Assembly: GCA_002270565.1 (NCBI GenBank)
Contig: NQMI01000004.1
Coordinates: 496,001 to 560,000 of the forward strand
Direction of reading: 5' to 3'
DNA length: 64,000 nucleotides
DNA from: Stenocarpella maydis
Lineage: Eukaryota > Ascomycota > Sordariomycetes > Diaporthales > Diaporthaceae
Shown here: in pieces, positions 22,199-33,044 of the stretch
How positions within the stretch are numbered: the stretch's first letter is position 1
How the letters are laid out: the number at the start of each line of letters is the position of its first letter
Notes under the pieces: model-generated
Databases searched by the model: none
The model's input: only the letters and a program-made list of their open reading frames with translations
What the model was told of the DNA's origin: nothing
Made by a program: the position numbers and the translations under genes

Positions 22199-23999
22199 CT
22201 AGATGGGAATACCAAGCTCGTCCTTGCGTTTTCGCACTTCCTCGATTGCCTCGGCCGGGTCTGTCTCCCCAGGGTTTCTGAGCTGCCAGGCCATGCAGAT
22301 GTCCATTGCGGATGACATCCACCTGCCCGGCTTCTTGACGTCGAGGGCCTGCATGAGTGTGCGGCCGTCAACGAGAGGCTTCAACGACGGAGCGTCCATC
22401 AGGTCCAATGCCTGCAGGCGGTCGAGAAACACCCTCCACTTCCTCCCCACCGTCCCAGGTGTTGAAATGTTATCGACCTTGTCCGCCTCGGGTGATGCTG
22501 GGAGCCTGTCGGATGTGTGCGATGCCGTCGCCTGCACAGTCACATCACAAAGAATGGCAAACAGGACCTGAAGCCGCCAGTGTGTACCCTTTGATTCCCA
22601 GCCTCGTATTGCCATTCCCAATGTATCCCGCCTGACCTCGGACGCATCGCTGCCGCAGACTTTGCTCTTCAGCTCGCAAATCTCCTCACGGTGGCAGACT
22701 GCGGCTGTTATCAGATCCGACAATTTGGTGGGCGCCCTGATGCCCTCTCGTACCGCCACGGTTGCGGCCGGAAGCTTTTTCTTGGGATTGGCCGAAATAG
22801 AGCCCGGAACCCAGGCAAAGGGGGCTACGCATGCTAGCACCCAGGCGTAGTATCTTTCCTCGTCCGATGTGACCAGGACCTCATACACAGAATCAATATT
22901 TGATGATGAATCATGCAAATACTCATAGGCCGCACTCCAACCCTCCAAACTTGGGCGCGGCGTGTCGGTCTTCACTGGATCAGTGAATATGGCGTGATAT
23001 AGCCCAAGCTGGTCAATCAGGCGGACAGCATCGCGAGGGTGTTCTCCTAAGGGGGGGGATGCAACGTCAGCCCGGGTGCATACAGCTCGGCCCTGGAGCA
23101 AGGGGCATGGAGGATGGCAGTGGCGGCTAAACGGTACGGAGTGACTTGCCTTTCAACATCTTCTCGACCTCGGTGCCCACCCTCTCGCGGCTGATCTTGG
23201 CGCGTAGGGCCTCAAGGACCCGGCTGTCACCCATGTACTCCCTGGTAGAAGGGGCGATACTAAAACGGAGCCGACTCGCAAACCGGACGAGTCTGAGCAC
23301 CCGGAGTGGGTCATCCATGAAGGTTTGAAACGGATCCATGGGGGTCCTGATGATTCCAGCCTCCATGTCGGGCAGGCCGCCGACAAAGTCCTCGACCTCG
23401 CCAGTGTGGATATTGTAGAAGAGCGCATTCACGGTGGCGTCCCGGCGCATCGCATCCTCCTCAGCTGTGCCAAACTCAACCTGTGGGTTTCGGCTGTCTT
23501 CAGTGTACTTCTCGGTCCGCAGGTTGACAAAGTCCACGTCAAGCCCAAACAGCTTGACCGTGGCTGTCTCCAGCTGCTTGGACTTCTCTGGGTTCTTGGC
23601 GATCTTGTGCAGCCTGCCCACGTCGTCGGGCTGGAGGTTGTGCCTCGCGACATTCTCGGTGTTCTCGCAGAAGCACCGAAGCTGGTTGCCAAACTCCTCG
23701 CCTGTCATGGCGTTGATGGCGACATCAATGTCGTGGCTTGGTCTGCCCAGGAGCTTGTCGCGGACCCAACCGCCCGCCCACCTCAGGATAACCTGGTCGC
23801 CACGCTTCTCTGGCTCAGTCCTGTCAATGTGGGCTGCCACGTCGAGAAGCAGTTGTCTGAGCTGCTTCTCGAGCGGGTCCAGCTGCAGTGCTGTCATCAT
23901 CCTGGCGCTGTCAGGGCTCAGCCTTCTCTTCATCCGGGGCAGCAGAGCAGACAAAATTAGCGATCTGACAACTGGGGTGGACCGGTAGCGTCGAAACAT
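22199..23999 (-). CDS. CCA1: tRNA CCA-adding nucleotidyltransferase
   Basis: Two exons, 23999-23150 and 23046-22199, giving 565 residues. The intron has a GC donor (G|GCAAGT) and a TTAG acceptor; this join restores MLKGEHPRDAVRLI exactly. Class II nucleotidyltransferase motifs are present: GGWVRDKLLG (about 76-85), HDIDVAIN with the catalytic Asp pair about 90 and 92, the RRDATVNAL block, and DPLRVLRLVRFASR. Cca1 adds CCA to tRNA 3' ends in the nucleus, cytosol and mitochondria. The first ATG gives a basic, Arg-rich N-terminus (MFRRYRSTPVVRS) suited to mitochondrial import. Internal Mets at residues 23, 34 and 35 could give a cytosolic/nuclear form, as known for yeast CCA1. Confidence 0.93.
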
Positions 24000-26276
24000 C
24001 AGCCATTTCTTCACGAGGCCCGTTCCGTTGAGGAGAACAGATGACTCATTCAGACAAGGGCGCTGTGCGACCTCCTCCCTCACTGCGCGACTGCCTGACG
24101 GAGACTCAGGCGCGTAACCAGCTGTCGCCACCAGATGCGCGTGTCGTGAGGGGGCTGGGGAGGGCACAATGCCAGCAGAGAAGGAATGGCGGTGGAAATG
24201 GCACTGGCGGTGGGGGAAAGAAACCTGATGCTCTTTGGGGGGGTTGCTTGTGCGAGAATGCTCAACCGCGATGCTATCATGCTACTGTGTACTACGTACA
24301 GCACTTCTTCACCTGGGCACATTTGCACTGAGGCTGTAGCTTGCAGGCCAATCAGAGCCGGGCGACATGGAAGTGGGGCCTACCCCGGGTCAACGGTCCA
24401 GAACGTCACTGATCATTATCAGCTAATCTCCCGAACCTCTTGCTCCACCCGGCTTCATCACCAGCAACCGTCACGCTGGGTAGCATTCGGCGACTCGTCA
24501 CGGGGCTCTACACGACCATGGTAGATACAGTAGTGTAGACGGGCCAGCCCTCGCACCTCCCCTGGCCCCGGGGCCACTGCTGCTCGTCCGATGTGCCCGT
24601 GGCACCGCGTTTCGCCGCGTCTCACCAGATGGTACTACCAAACGACCCTCCCTCGGCCATGCGATTGGTCCATCGGAATGCCCCACGAGTGAATCTGATA
24701 ATGTGATACGGCTGACATTGTGGCCATGGCAGCTAGTGTCATCCTGTGGACGCCCTCCGACAGTCGACCCCTCGCCGTCCCATCTATCAAGTGAGATAGC
24801 ACAGCGGGTATTCACGAGTATTCCAAAACCATCGAACCGTCCGTCCTTTCATTCGGCTCCTCGTCGATGCAGCCCTGTGGAGCCCGCCCGGGTGGCACTG
24901 CCGAACCGACATAGTGCTCATGTCCAAGTAGAGACGACACCTGCCAGACAGGAGACGGACAGCGGCTGCGCGCCAATAAGCGCGTGGGCCATGTGAGGCC
25001 ATCACCGACCTGCACTCCAGCGCGGGCGCTCGCACGGGTGGGAGGTGAGGCGGTGAGGCTCCGACGTTTGGTGATCCGCGCCGGGGTCCCGAGTGGCGCT
25101 CCAACCGGTTCAAGCCCTGAAGTCAAGCTTTGTCCAAGGCTTGTTAGTTCTCGGCTATTCATTCTCTGTGCATCTCAGCCAAGACGTTCGACCCCGTGAG
25201 GCCGTCCTGCAAGAACGCCCCCGGGCAACCCTGGACTCGAATTGTTTGAAACCTGCCAAGCGGAAGGGGGAGGCGGTGCCGTCACCCGCCAAGAGACGCA
25301 GATTATGGAGATGTTTCTTAAACCAGAGCCCGAGCGTCCAGCATTTCCTACATGAACCCGTCATTTCTCTGCCGCACAGGCCAGCCGCCAAGCACTTCAC
25401 CTCATGCTTGATACCGCCTTGGCAGCTTGGGCAGCATCCCTATGAGAAGGCGCTCCCAGATTGTCGGAGCCAAGACGGATCTCCAGCTTCCACACGGCAT
25501 TATTCTAGGTGCCCTGCTGCTGGCGACAATTGCGATAGGCCCCCTTAGCTGCTGCCAAGAGAATGGCGAAGCTTGTGTGATCACCGTGATCCTCCACCGC
25601 GTTTGTGATCGACCATGGTGATGTTCACGACCCGTAACTAACAGGAATCCCAGAAGCTTGGCATGCTTGACACGGCCTGGCCCGCAAACACTGCTCCGGC
25701 CACAGCAACACGACTGCGCGATAGGCCCGTCACCAGCAATTCGTCTCCATCGCGGCTCCTCTTGCCCTGCGATCCGCAGTCAAGAGGCCAAGCAAAACGC
25801 TAAGCCGTGATCCGCAGAGGCTACGCCCGGTGACAGCTGCTCGACCACAGGGGCATGGCCCCCACCGCGAGGGCCATGGCAGCCTGCGTTGTTTTTGCCC
25901 CTGAGCAGCAGAGTGTAGCATCACAACTTCGTCCCTCGACGAAATCGCCCTTTGCCTTGGCAGTTTGGTCCGATGATGGGCACAATCTCGAAACTAGTCG
26001 CGCTATGAGCCCTCTCGAGTGCGTCCGAAGGTGAGGAGGCTTCACGGCCCAAGAGCCCAAGACACTACGCTCGACGCCAGCCGGCTTCGCCCAGAGACTC
26101 TATATATTGGACGTCCTGCTCGCCCTCATCCTCCTCACTCTGCCTCATCATCATCATCATCATCATCTCAGCTCAAGCTCAATCAGCCATCTTCGGATCT
26201 CTCCCAGCCTCTTTCGCCTTCTTCTTCTAATTCATCCATCCTGTTGATCAGGCAGTTCTCTACTACGTCATTCATA
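24000..26276. other. long intergenic region, promoter of the GEgh16 gene on its right
   Basis: About 2.3 kb. No frame resembles a protein family. The right end carries a TATA box and a CT/CAT-rich leader, including a TCA trinucleotide run at about 26145-26168, typical of highly expressed fungal genes. Confidence 0.55.
26101..26108 (+). promoter_or_regulatory. TATA box of the GEgh16-type gene
   Basis: tatatatt at 26101-26108 lies 176 bp upstream of the ATG at 26277 and is followed by a pyrimidine-rich leader. Confidence 0.55.
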
Positions 26277-27127
26277 ATGAAGTCCGCAATCATCTACGCC
26301 CTCATCCCCCTCGTGGCTGGCCACGGTGCCATCATCAAGGCTACTGCCCCCGGCGGTGGCTCCGGCATGGCTCTCGGTGTCGACCCCAACACTCCCCGCG
26401 ACTCCACCCGGAGAGACCCCGGCCAGCAGGACTCTACCCGCTTCAAGGGCGATGCCGCTGACACCGTCGGCGAGACCCTCGGGGGCGGCAACAACGACAT
26501 CGACGCCGGTACCAAGGCCATCATGGCCATGACCGGTGACATGCTTCCCCAGGTCGCCCCTGGCGGCGAGATCCAGATGACCGTCCACCAGGTCAACGGT
26601 GACGGTGCCGGCCCATACACCTGCATGATCAACACCGACGGCACCGCCACCGAGTGGACCGACATCCAGGTCACCACCAACGTTCCCGGCGAGGCTGGCC
26701 GCAACAGGGTAAGTGACACACCTTGAGACACCATCGCACCCTCTCACCCAATACACACATGATGCTGACCATGACCCAATAGGACGGTGCTACCACCGAC
26801 TTCCCTCTCAACGCCGAGATCCCAGCTGGCACCGCCTGCACCGGCACCGTCGCCGGCCAGGAGAACGTCTGCATGGTCCGTTGCCAGAACCCAGCTCGTG
26901 CTGGTCCCTTCGGCGGTGTTGTCCCGGTCCAGATGGCTGGTGCCAACGCGACCACGCCCAACACACCCGCTGCCGCTCGCCGCAACCTGGCAATGGCCAT
27001 GAAGCGCGACCTGCAGATGCTCAAGAAGATGGTCAAGCGCGCCTCCAGCCTGGAGGAGGACGCCGAGGAGCTCGACATGCCCGAGGAGGACCTCGCAGCG
27101 CTCCGCGCGGACGGTGAGGAGATCTGA
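26277..27127 (+). CDS. GEgh16/Gas1-Gas2-like secreted protein
   Basis: Exons 26277-26708 and 26783-27127, a phase 0 GT-AG intron of 74 nt, 258 residues. A short signal peptide ([17 protein letters not shown]) puts the mature start at the conserved His-Gly. Then come the family landmarks: [53 protein letters not shown], and a second half with [18 protein letters not shown] and [11 protein letters not shown]. The tail has a Lys-rich helix and an acidic C-terminus ([17 protein letters not shown]). The family includes Magnaporthe GAS1/GAS2, expressed in appressoria, and powdery mildew Egh16 proteins; their biochemical role is not established. TATA box, CT-rich leader and GC-rich third positions suggest strong expression. 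Confidence 0.88.
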
Positions 27128-29149
27128 GCGGTATTGTCGCGAGCGACTGCTGCGGACCTAGGGGGAGAGTGACAGGCAAGAAAAGTACATATAAAAAGAG
27201 CTGGAGACTTGGTGCTGGTGCCGATAATGCTGCAATGCCCATGATGATCATCTCCCTTATAATTAGCAAAGATATCCGACCTCAGAGGACTTGACGTCCT
27301 GGTAATTTACATTCCTTTATCAAAAAATACCGAGCAGGAGCCTTCCTCTTGCCACTTTTGAGACTCATTTGTGAATTGTGTGCTGGTAAGGGCCGACTCC
27401 TCAAGTCTAGACGGGCCGCCAGGAGACTGGCTGGGGCCCGGCCGGTCTCTTGTTAGGGTCGCCCCTCGAGATTGGCGCCGTCCGGGCTAGACCACTGAGC
27501 CCGTCCGATCCGGATCCGGGGGCTGGGCGGCCATCACATCCCTGCCTGGCTCCTCACTGGCTGGATAATGCTCATCGCACATCGGGAAAAATGCCTGGAC
27601 ATCCAGATGTTCGCCCAGGCAGATGGGGGGTCAGGCGATCACTTCTCAGATGAGCTGCCTCGCCTGGTTGTCGGCAGGGCTGGGCTATTGTTACATGCTG
27701 TACGGAGTAGTGCAAGTGTATGCAATCTTCATGCTCCTCCTCGAGTACCCAGCGCCATACCGCAACGGTACTGGCTGGGCCAAGCCACACGGCCGACGGA
27801 CAGCTTTCTGGAGGGTCGCTTCGCGCGTCTGGGCGAGCTCTCCTCGTCCTCTTTTGTGCCGCCGTACCTAACTCGTGTAAGCTGCTCGACATGGAAGTTA
27901 GGTTAGTACTGGCTGTATGTCTTCCCACCCCACCCAACCATCTACGCACTCTTTCCTGTCCCCGCGCTACTGCAGCCACGGGGAGGCGATGCTACGACGA
28001 GGCGCCCATCCTGAGGGCGTCGCTCACGTCACCGGTCGCCTGGAGCCACGGGGTACATTGGTTTTGTCTTATATGAAGGGCGGCAAAGATGTGGACGACG
28101 ATCGGGGCGGCGGGCGGTGACGTAGTAGGGCGCGGGGCCGGAGGAGGCGCAGCAACAAGCACGCCGTACTACTGGTACCGAGTATATCTATTACATGCCT
28201 GATATCCAAGTGCTCTCTACCCAGGCCACCAGATATCGTGGCCCGCCCTCGACCCTGTCCATCCCTCGTGGCGGCGGCCTGCTAGCACTGGTCCTGCTGG
28301 GTCATGTCGTGCCTATTGATCGAATCAGCCGCCTCCTCCTGGCAGCCCGGCTGCCCTAGTAAGGGTGATAGAGAGTCTATTCGCAGTATATGAGCTGTAA
28401 TTGGGTGGCGGCACGGCTACCCCAGACTCACGGACTGCCGGACGGGCCCAGACAAATCCAGATAGATGGTATTCTCATCGTGTTCTCATCAAGAAACCCG
28501 CGCGGGCCAAGGTTTTCTCTTGCGGGAGGAGGCGAATCACAACTTGGGACGGCCTGTCGCTGTTTGGCGGGGATCGGTGACGAGAAACAGCCATGAGACT
28601 TCCAAGACTCGCTGATCGCCCGTCTTGGCTCCTCGTTCCGACCTAGTCAGTAGCCCTTCCTCAGGTTGCCTGGCGCTCATATGGTGCCAACTCGTCGCTT
28701 CCCGTGGCCGTGAGCCAAACAAGGTAATGTTACCTTCGTCCCAGGGGCGCCCGAGGTGTGCTACCAAGGTGCTACCAAGGTGCTACGCAATCCGAGGGGG
28801 GGGCAGGGCAGGCGGCAGGTGCTTGGCCCGTCCATTGTGCTTGTCCTATGTCCTGTGTGTGTCTCTGGCTCATCTGTACCTTTGAAGCTTTCATACATGA
28901 AGCTTAGCCGGTGCTCGTCCATCCCTGAAGCTGCTCGAGTATTAATACAAAGACACTGCCTCGCCTGCACCACCTCCGCGCATATCGAGACCTGCTAGTT
29001 CCTCTTTTACTCTGCCAATACCTAGACCTTCTTCCATCAGATCCAAGATTACCCTTTGAGGACCACCATACAACTCGACGCTCAAGACTCTGCCAAGAGA
29101 ACCCCCAGAGCCCACACTTGATATTTCCCACCTAGGAATCCAAAACATA
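27128..29149. other. long intergenic region
   Basis: About 2 kb between the GEgh16 gene and the small-protein gene. No frame resembles a known family. The last 200 bp are CT/AC-rich and act as leader for the gene at 29150. Confidence 0.55.
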
Positions 29150-29568
29150 ATGACAGGTTCGTCTTCGCCCCTTCACGGTAGTCTACTTCCCTGGTTCTTC
29201 TACCCCGGGTGGGGCCCACCCACCAGCAAACGGTTCCATGCTAATACCCCGCAACCCACGCGGCTCTAGACCAGGACCGGACAGCGACCCAGGAGGCCCC
29301 CGGCCTTGCGGCGCTGCAGAACCCCTTCGCCTCGTCAAACACCCCGGCCGGCGCCGACTCCGACATGCTGTCGTCATCACCGCCGACAGACAGGCGGCAG
29401 AGCGCCGAGTGGGACGCCTCCAAGGTGCCGCCCAGCCGCTTCCAGCGCCGCAAGGGCTCCATCTACAGCACCCCGGCCTCGCGCGATGGCCACGTCGACC
29501 GGAACTACGCCGAGAAGTACCACGACAAGCTCGTCGAGAAGGGCTGGGCGCCGGCGGCCAAGAAGTAG
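29150..29568 (+). CDS. small uncharacterised protein with a 7-nt first coding exon
   Basis: Proposed exons 29150-29156 (ATGACAG) and 29270-29568, joined by a 113-nt GT-AG intron, giving 101 residues beginning MTDQDRTATQEAPGL. The second half contains RRQSAEWDASKVPPSRFQRR, GSIYSTPASRDGHVDRNY and a final KYHDKLVEKGWAP. It looks like a small soluble protein of a type I believe is widespread in filamentous ascomycetes, but I know no function and no named domain. There is no signal peptide or membrane segment. The start is preferred over the Met at 29365 because it gives a continuous protein and lies just after a pyrimidine-rich leader. The intron model is the least certain part. Confidence 0.68.
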
Positions 29569-30015
29569 CGCCGTCTCTGACTGCGAGGCGCAGCAAGCTC
29601 ACTACCGTACACTTCTCGGCGGCATCTGAGAATCGGCCTTGTGTGTGTGTGCACTATTTCTCTTTTTGGTTTGGCGGTTGCCAAGGCGCGCCTTGTGATG
29701 TGGCAAGGATGATGTCGGCACGGGTGGAGCGGATTGGACTGGACGGCTTGGGAGGCTTGTTTTCATTGTTTCCTCAGCCATGTCAGCCGAACCTTTTCAG
29801 ATATACACACAAACAGTTTTGTAGAAGCTCAGGAGGGGTTGGCCGCTGCTAATGGCGGAAAAGAGCTTCCGCATAATCAATTCGATTCGTCAATTAGAGC
29901 CTGCCGTCGTGCCCTCCGTGCTGTGCAAGCCCACCTCACTGGCGTTCGAGTATACCGAGTTGTAGATTCCACCGCCCTTGAAAGAGCAGGCGCCGTCCGC
30001 CTAGGATGCCCCAGA
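29569..30015. other. 3' region between the small-protein gene and SYF1 (convergent)
   Basis: 447 bp holding the 3' ends of both genes. A GT run (tgtgtgtgtgtg) occurs near 29640. Nothing else seen. Confidence 0.5.
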
Positions 30016-32499
30016 TCATTCATCCATGTCATCAATATCAATTGCATCTGGGTTCGCAGCAACCCCCTGCGGCTCCGGTGCGCCTCGCGGGTTGTCCTCG
30101 GCAGCCACAAATCCAACAGGCGCCTGAGCCTGCTTTTCCAGCGCCGCCATGGCGTCAATGACCTCCTGGTCTGCCTCGCCATGGCCTTGCGCCTGGGCTT
30201 GGGCCTGGCGGTTGATGGCTTGAGAGGCGATGAAGTTGACATCGGTGTTGTACTTCGCCTGGACACTGCGTTTGACCCTCCGCATCTCCTTGTACGTGTC
30301 GTCGTTGCCATGCTGCACCTCGAACTGCTCCCATTTTGTCCAGAACTCGGGGTTGGTGCGGGGGTCACAAAACTGCGACGCATGTCCATAGATCGCGCGG
30401 GCTCTGTCGATCTCGCCAAGCCGCTTCTCCATGTCTGCGAATTTGAGGCACATGTCGCGTGCTTCCTTGTCCGGCAGCGCCGCGATGGCGCGTTCGTAGA
30501 TGGGTCGTGTCGATGGCAGTCCGAAGTTGGATGCGGACTTGGTGATGTAAAAGTTGAACATGTCGGCTCGGTCTTCGTCGCCAACTGCTCGCGTCGCTCT
30601 TTCATAAATGCGCATCGCATGACGTGCCAGCCCCCTTTCCTCTTCGAGGTTGCCGTACATCAGGTACAGGACCTTGGCAAACTTCGGTGGGCAGTCCTCG
30701 ATGGCCTGCTCGAATAGATCTCGCAGCCGTTCTATACCGATTTGGCGGTCCACGGCCTTGGTGAGATACAAGTTCCAAAGCTCGAATGCCACCGGATAGC
30801 TAAAGAGGTCCAGGCCGCGCTCGAAAATCTTGAATGACTCTTCATAGTAGTTGTTTTCTTCCAGTAGGTTGGCATAATTGACAACTGTCTGCGGCGTCGC
30901 GATGCGAAGCTCGAATATCCTCTCGTAGACCTTCTTCGTTTCTTCAAGAGAGCTGACGCTCTCCACTAGGTCAACGTAGAAGCTCCATAATTTCCAGCTC
31001 TTATGTACTCGCTGCTGCGGTGACAGTGTCTCGTCGAAATAATCAACGGTCGAGCGCTTCGGCGCCTGTACCGCCTTTGCCATGATCTTGACAGCTTCAT
31101 CGAAGTTCTCGTTCCGTAGCTCCATCTCGGCCCACTCGATCCACATGTCAGCCAGCTCGGCCACGGATTTGAACGGCACCTTAACGGCCTTGTCCAAGAT
31201 GATCCGGGCGTTCCGGAGATCGCCTCCCTTCTCGTAAAATTTGGCATAGTTGGCCCATAACTGATGGAAGGCACCGACTGCCTTCTTCGGCTGTATCGCC
31301 GCAATCGCATCAGTGTAGGTCTGGACAACCTGTTCTTTGTTGTCGCCCCACAGTGCCACCCGTTTTTCCCACTCGTTGACGTTGTTCGCATTCTGCCGCA
31401 GCAGAACATCATTAAGCAGGAAAGGTCGCCGGTCCATGAGGTGTTCAAACCGCATCATGCGGATGTCGAGGTCGAAATCGGCATTCTCGTCAACTGCTCC
31501 TTTTTCCGCCCGGGCTTGTGCCACCTCCATCAGAGCTCCTATTATTGACTCTTCAAATTCTGCATACGCGTCAAACACGAGGGTAAAGTCACGGACAGTC
31601 ATGACCGTTGTAACGCCCTCCTCAAAGACGTCTCTTGCTCGCTCAAAGCTGCCCTTTCTTATGAAGTAGGTGGCCAAGCCGACCCACAACTTCCCTCTCT
31701 GGTCCGAAAATCGCTCGATGCCGCTTCGAATGATGCGCTCAACATCGATGCCCGTCTCATGGCCGGTTTTGATTTTGGTCGCGTGCTCGACCATTAGGTC
31801 AACCATTTCGCTCCAAAACTCATAGTTGCCTTTTCCGTGTTTGCTTTGGAAGCGTGGGTTGTTGAGTATGAAGATGTACTTTTCGATTGCCTCAGTGTAT
31901 AGACCCTCCTGGACGAGCAGCTCGATGAAGTCTTCGGCGTCCTCCGGATGGACCTGCATGTACCGCCTCCAGATCTTGACCGCTGTGATCCCGCCAGCCG
32001 AGTTCGCGAATGGTCGGTAGAGGGCCCATATCCTGTTGTGTTGGGTGATGGGCAGAGCACGCAGGGCACGGTCGAAGGCGTGCCGAGTGAGGGTGACCAG
32101 AGGCTGCTGCATCAGGAACTTGAGGTACATCTCCCATATCCTCGGCATCTTGTTCAGCAGGATCAACGCTCTCTCGAACAGCGCGTTCACCTTGCGGTAT
32201 TCGGCGGCGAACACGGCCGCGTTCAGCTTGGCGACATGCTTGACGCGGAAATTGAGGTAGGATTTCCACAGCTTATAAGAGCGCGGGAGTTGTATGCAGG
32301 CGCGCTCGAGGACGAACGCCTGCTCCTGCACGGTGCCGTGCTGGAACTTGAACTCGAGGTACGCGAACCATGGTTTCGTGCTCCCAGGATTGCGCTGTAT
32401 ATCTTGCTCGTATACAAAGTCGTCGTCGGAGACAAGTGTCATATCAGGCTTGCGTGCGACGCCATTCCTGGTGAGCGCGGTCGATGGCGTGGCAGGCAT
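30016..32499 (-). CDS. SYF1: pre-mRNA-splicing factor SYF1
   Basis: An uninterrupted 827-codon frame starting at the ATG at 32499. It is built almost wholly of HAT (half-a-TPR) repeats, as in NPGSTKPWFAYLEFK, SYKLWKSYLNFRVKH, MPRIWEMYLKFL and NRIWALYRPFA near the N-terminus and TNPEFWTKWEQFEVQHGN near the C-terminus. The order and the FVYEQDIQRNP start fit Syf1 (Cwf3/XAB2), a core scaffold of the NineTeen/Prp19-associated complex in the activated spliceosome. The C-terminal 60 residues are Gln/Ala-rich then acidic (IDIDDMDE). It is divergent from VMA8 with about 545 bp between start codons. Confidence 0.95.
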   Translation of the reverse strand: MPATPSTALTRNGVARKPDMTLVSDDDFVYEQDIQRNPGSTKPWFAYLEFKFQHGTVQEQAFVLERACIQLPRSYKLWKSYLNFRVKHVAKLNAAVFAAEYRKVNALFERALILLNKMPRIWEMYLKFLMQQPLVTLTRHAFDRALRALPITQHNRIWALYRPFANSAGGITAVKIWRRYMQVHPEDAEDFIELLVQEGLYTEAIEKYIFILNNPRFQSKHGKGNYEFWSEMVDLMVEHATKIKTGHETGIDVERIIRSGIERFSDQRGKLWVGLATYFIRKGSFERARDVFEEGVTTVMTVRDFTLVFDAYAEFEESIIGALMEVAQARAEKGAVDENADFDLDIRMMRFEHLMDRRPFLLNDVLLRQNANNVNEWEKRVALWGDNKEQVVQTYTDAIAAIQPKKAVGAFHQLWANYAKFYEKGGDLRNARIILDKAVKVPFKSVAELADMWIEWAEMELRNENFDEAVKIMAKAVQAPKRSTVDYFDETLSPQQRVHKSWKLWSFYVDLVESVSSLEETKKVYERIFELRIATPQTVVNYANLLEENNYYEESFKIFERGLDLFSYPVAFELWNLYLTKAVDRQIGIERLRDLFEQAIEDCPPKFAKVLYLMYGNLEEERGLARHAMRIYERATRAVGDEDRADMFNFYITKSASNFGLPSTRPIYERAIAALPDKEARDMCLKFADMEKRLGEIDRARAIYGHASQFCDPRTNPEFWTKWEQFEVQHGNDDTYKEMRRVKRSVQAKYNTDVNFIASQAINRQAQAQAQGHGEADQEVIDAMAALEKQAQAPVGFVAAEDNPRGAPEPQGVAANPDAIDIDDMDE

Positions 32500-33044
32500 C
32501 GTGTTCTCGGGCAGAGGGCCAGCCAGGAGGCGCGAGAAGAATATGGCGGATTGAGCTGGCTCATGAATCAGGACATCACTGACTGCTGCAGCGTCCCAGC
32601 CAAGATGAGGCAGGTGAAACGGTGACGGGGGCTAGTTGTCGTCGTGCAGTTGGGGCGGCGTCGGGAGTGCAGGTCGCAATGTTGCTTTTTCTTCTCAGTC
32701 GCGCGGCTGCTAGGCTGAGTGGCTGGCTGGTTCATGCGCTGACTCGGGCGCTGCCGAGCCGACGGCCGCTGCTGATAGCTGCTCGATAGACTAGACGGGC
32801 CCGTGCTCCACCTGAGTGGCTTGGAGCTATACACCGTGCGCTATCTTAGCACTTCTGCCTCAACTGACGACATCCAGAAATAGGTCAATCCCAGCTGCCA
32901 ACGTCCAGCTTCCACCTGCTCGTCGACTCCACTCCATCGCACCGTGGCTCTTATCAACACCCCAATCGCCGTCCCTACCGAAACTCACCATCTCCAACAC
33001 CGATAGTCACGTTCTAGGACGGCCCGACCAGCAAAGCCGTCAAC
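32500..33044. other. divergent promoter between SYF1 and VMA8
   Basis: 545 bp, no coding signal; presumably a shared regulatory region. No TATA element stands out. Confidence 0.5.

Noticed and set aside
8449..24000. A secondary-metabolite or catabolic gene cluster
   Set aside because: The neighbouring genes (TRAPP, FIG4, TTI2, CCA1) are unrelated housekeeping genes; no backbone enzyme, transporter or regulator is present.
26145..26168. TCA trinucleotide run as a special repeat locus
   Set aside because: Short, and typical of pyrimidine-rich leaders in fungal genes.
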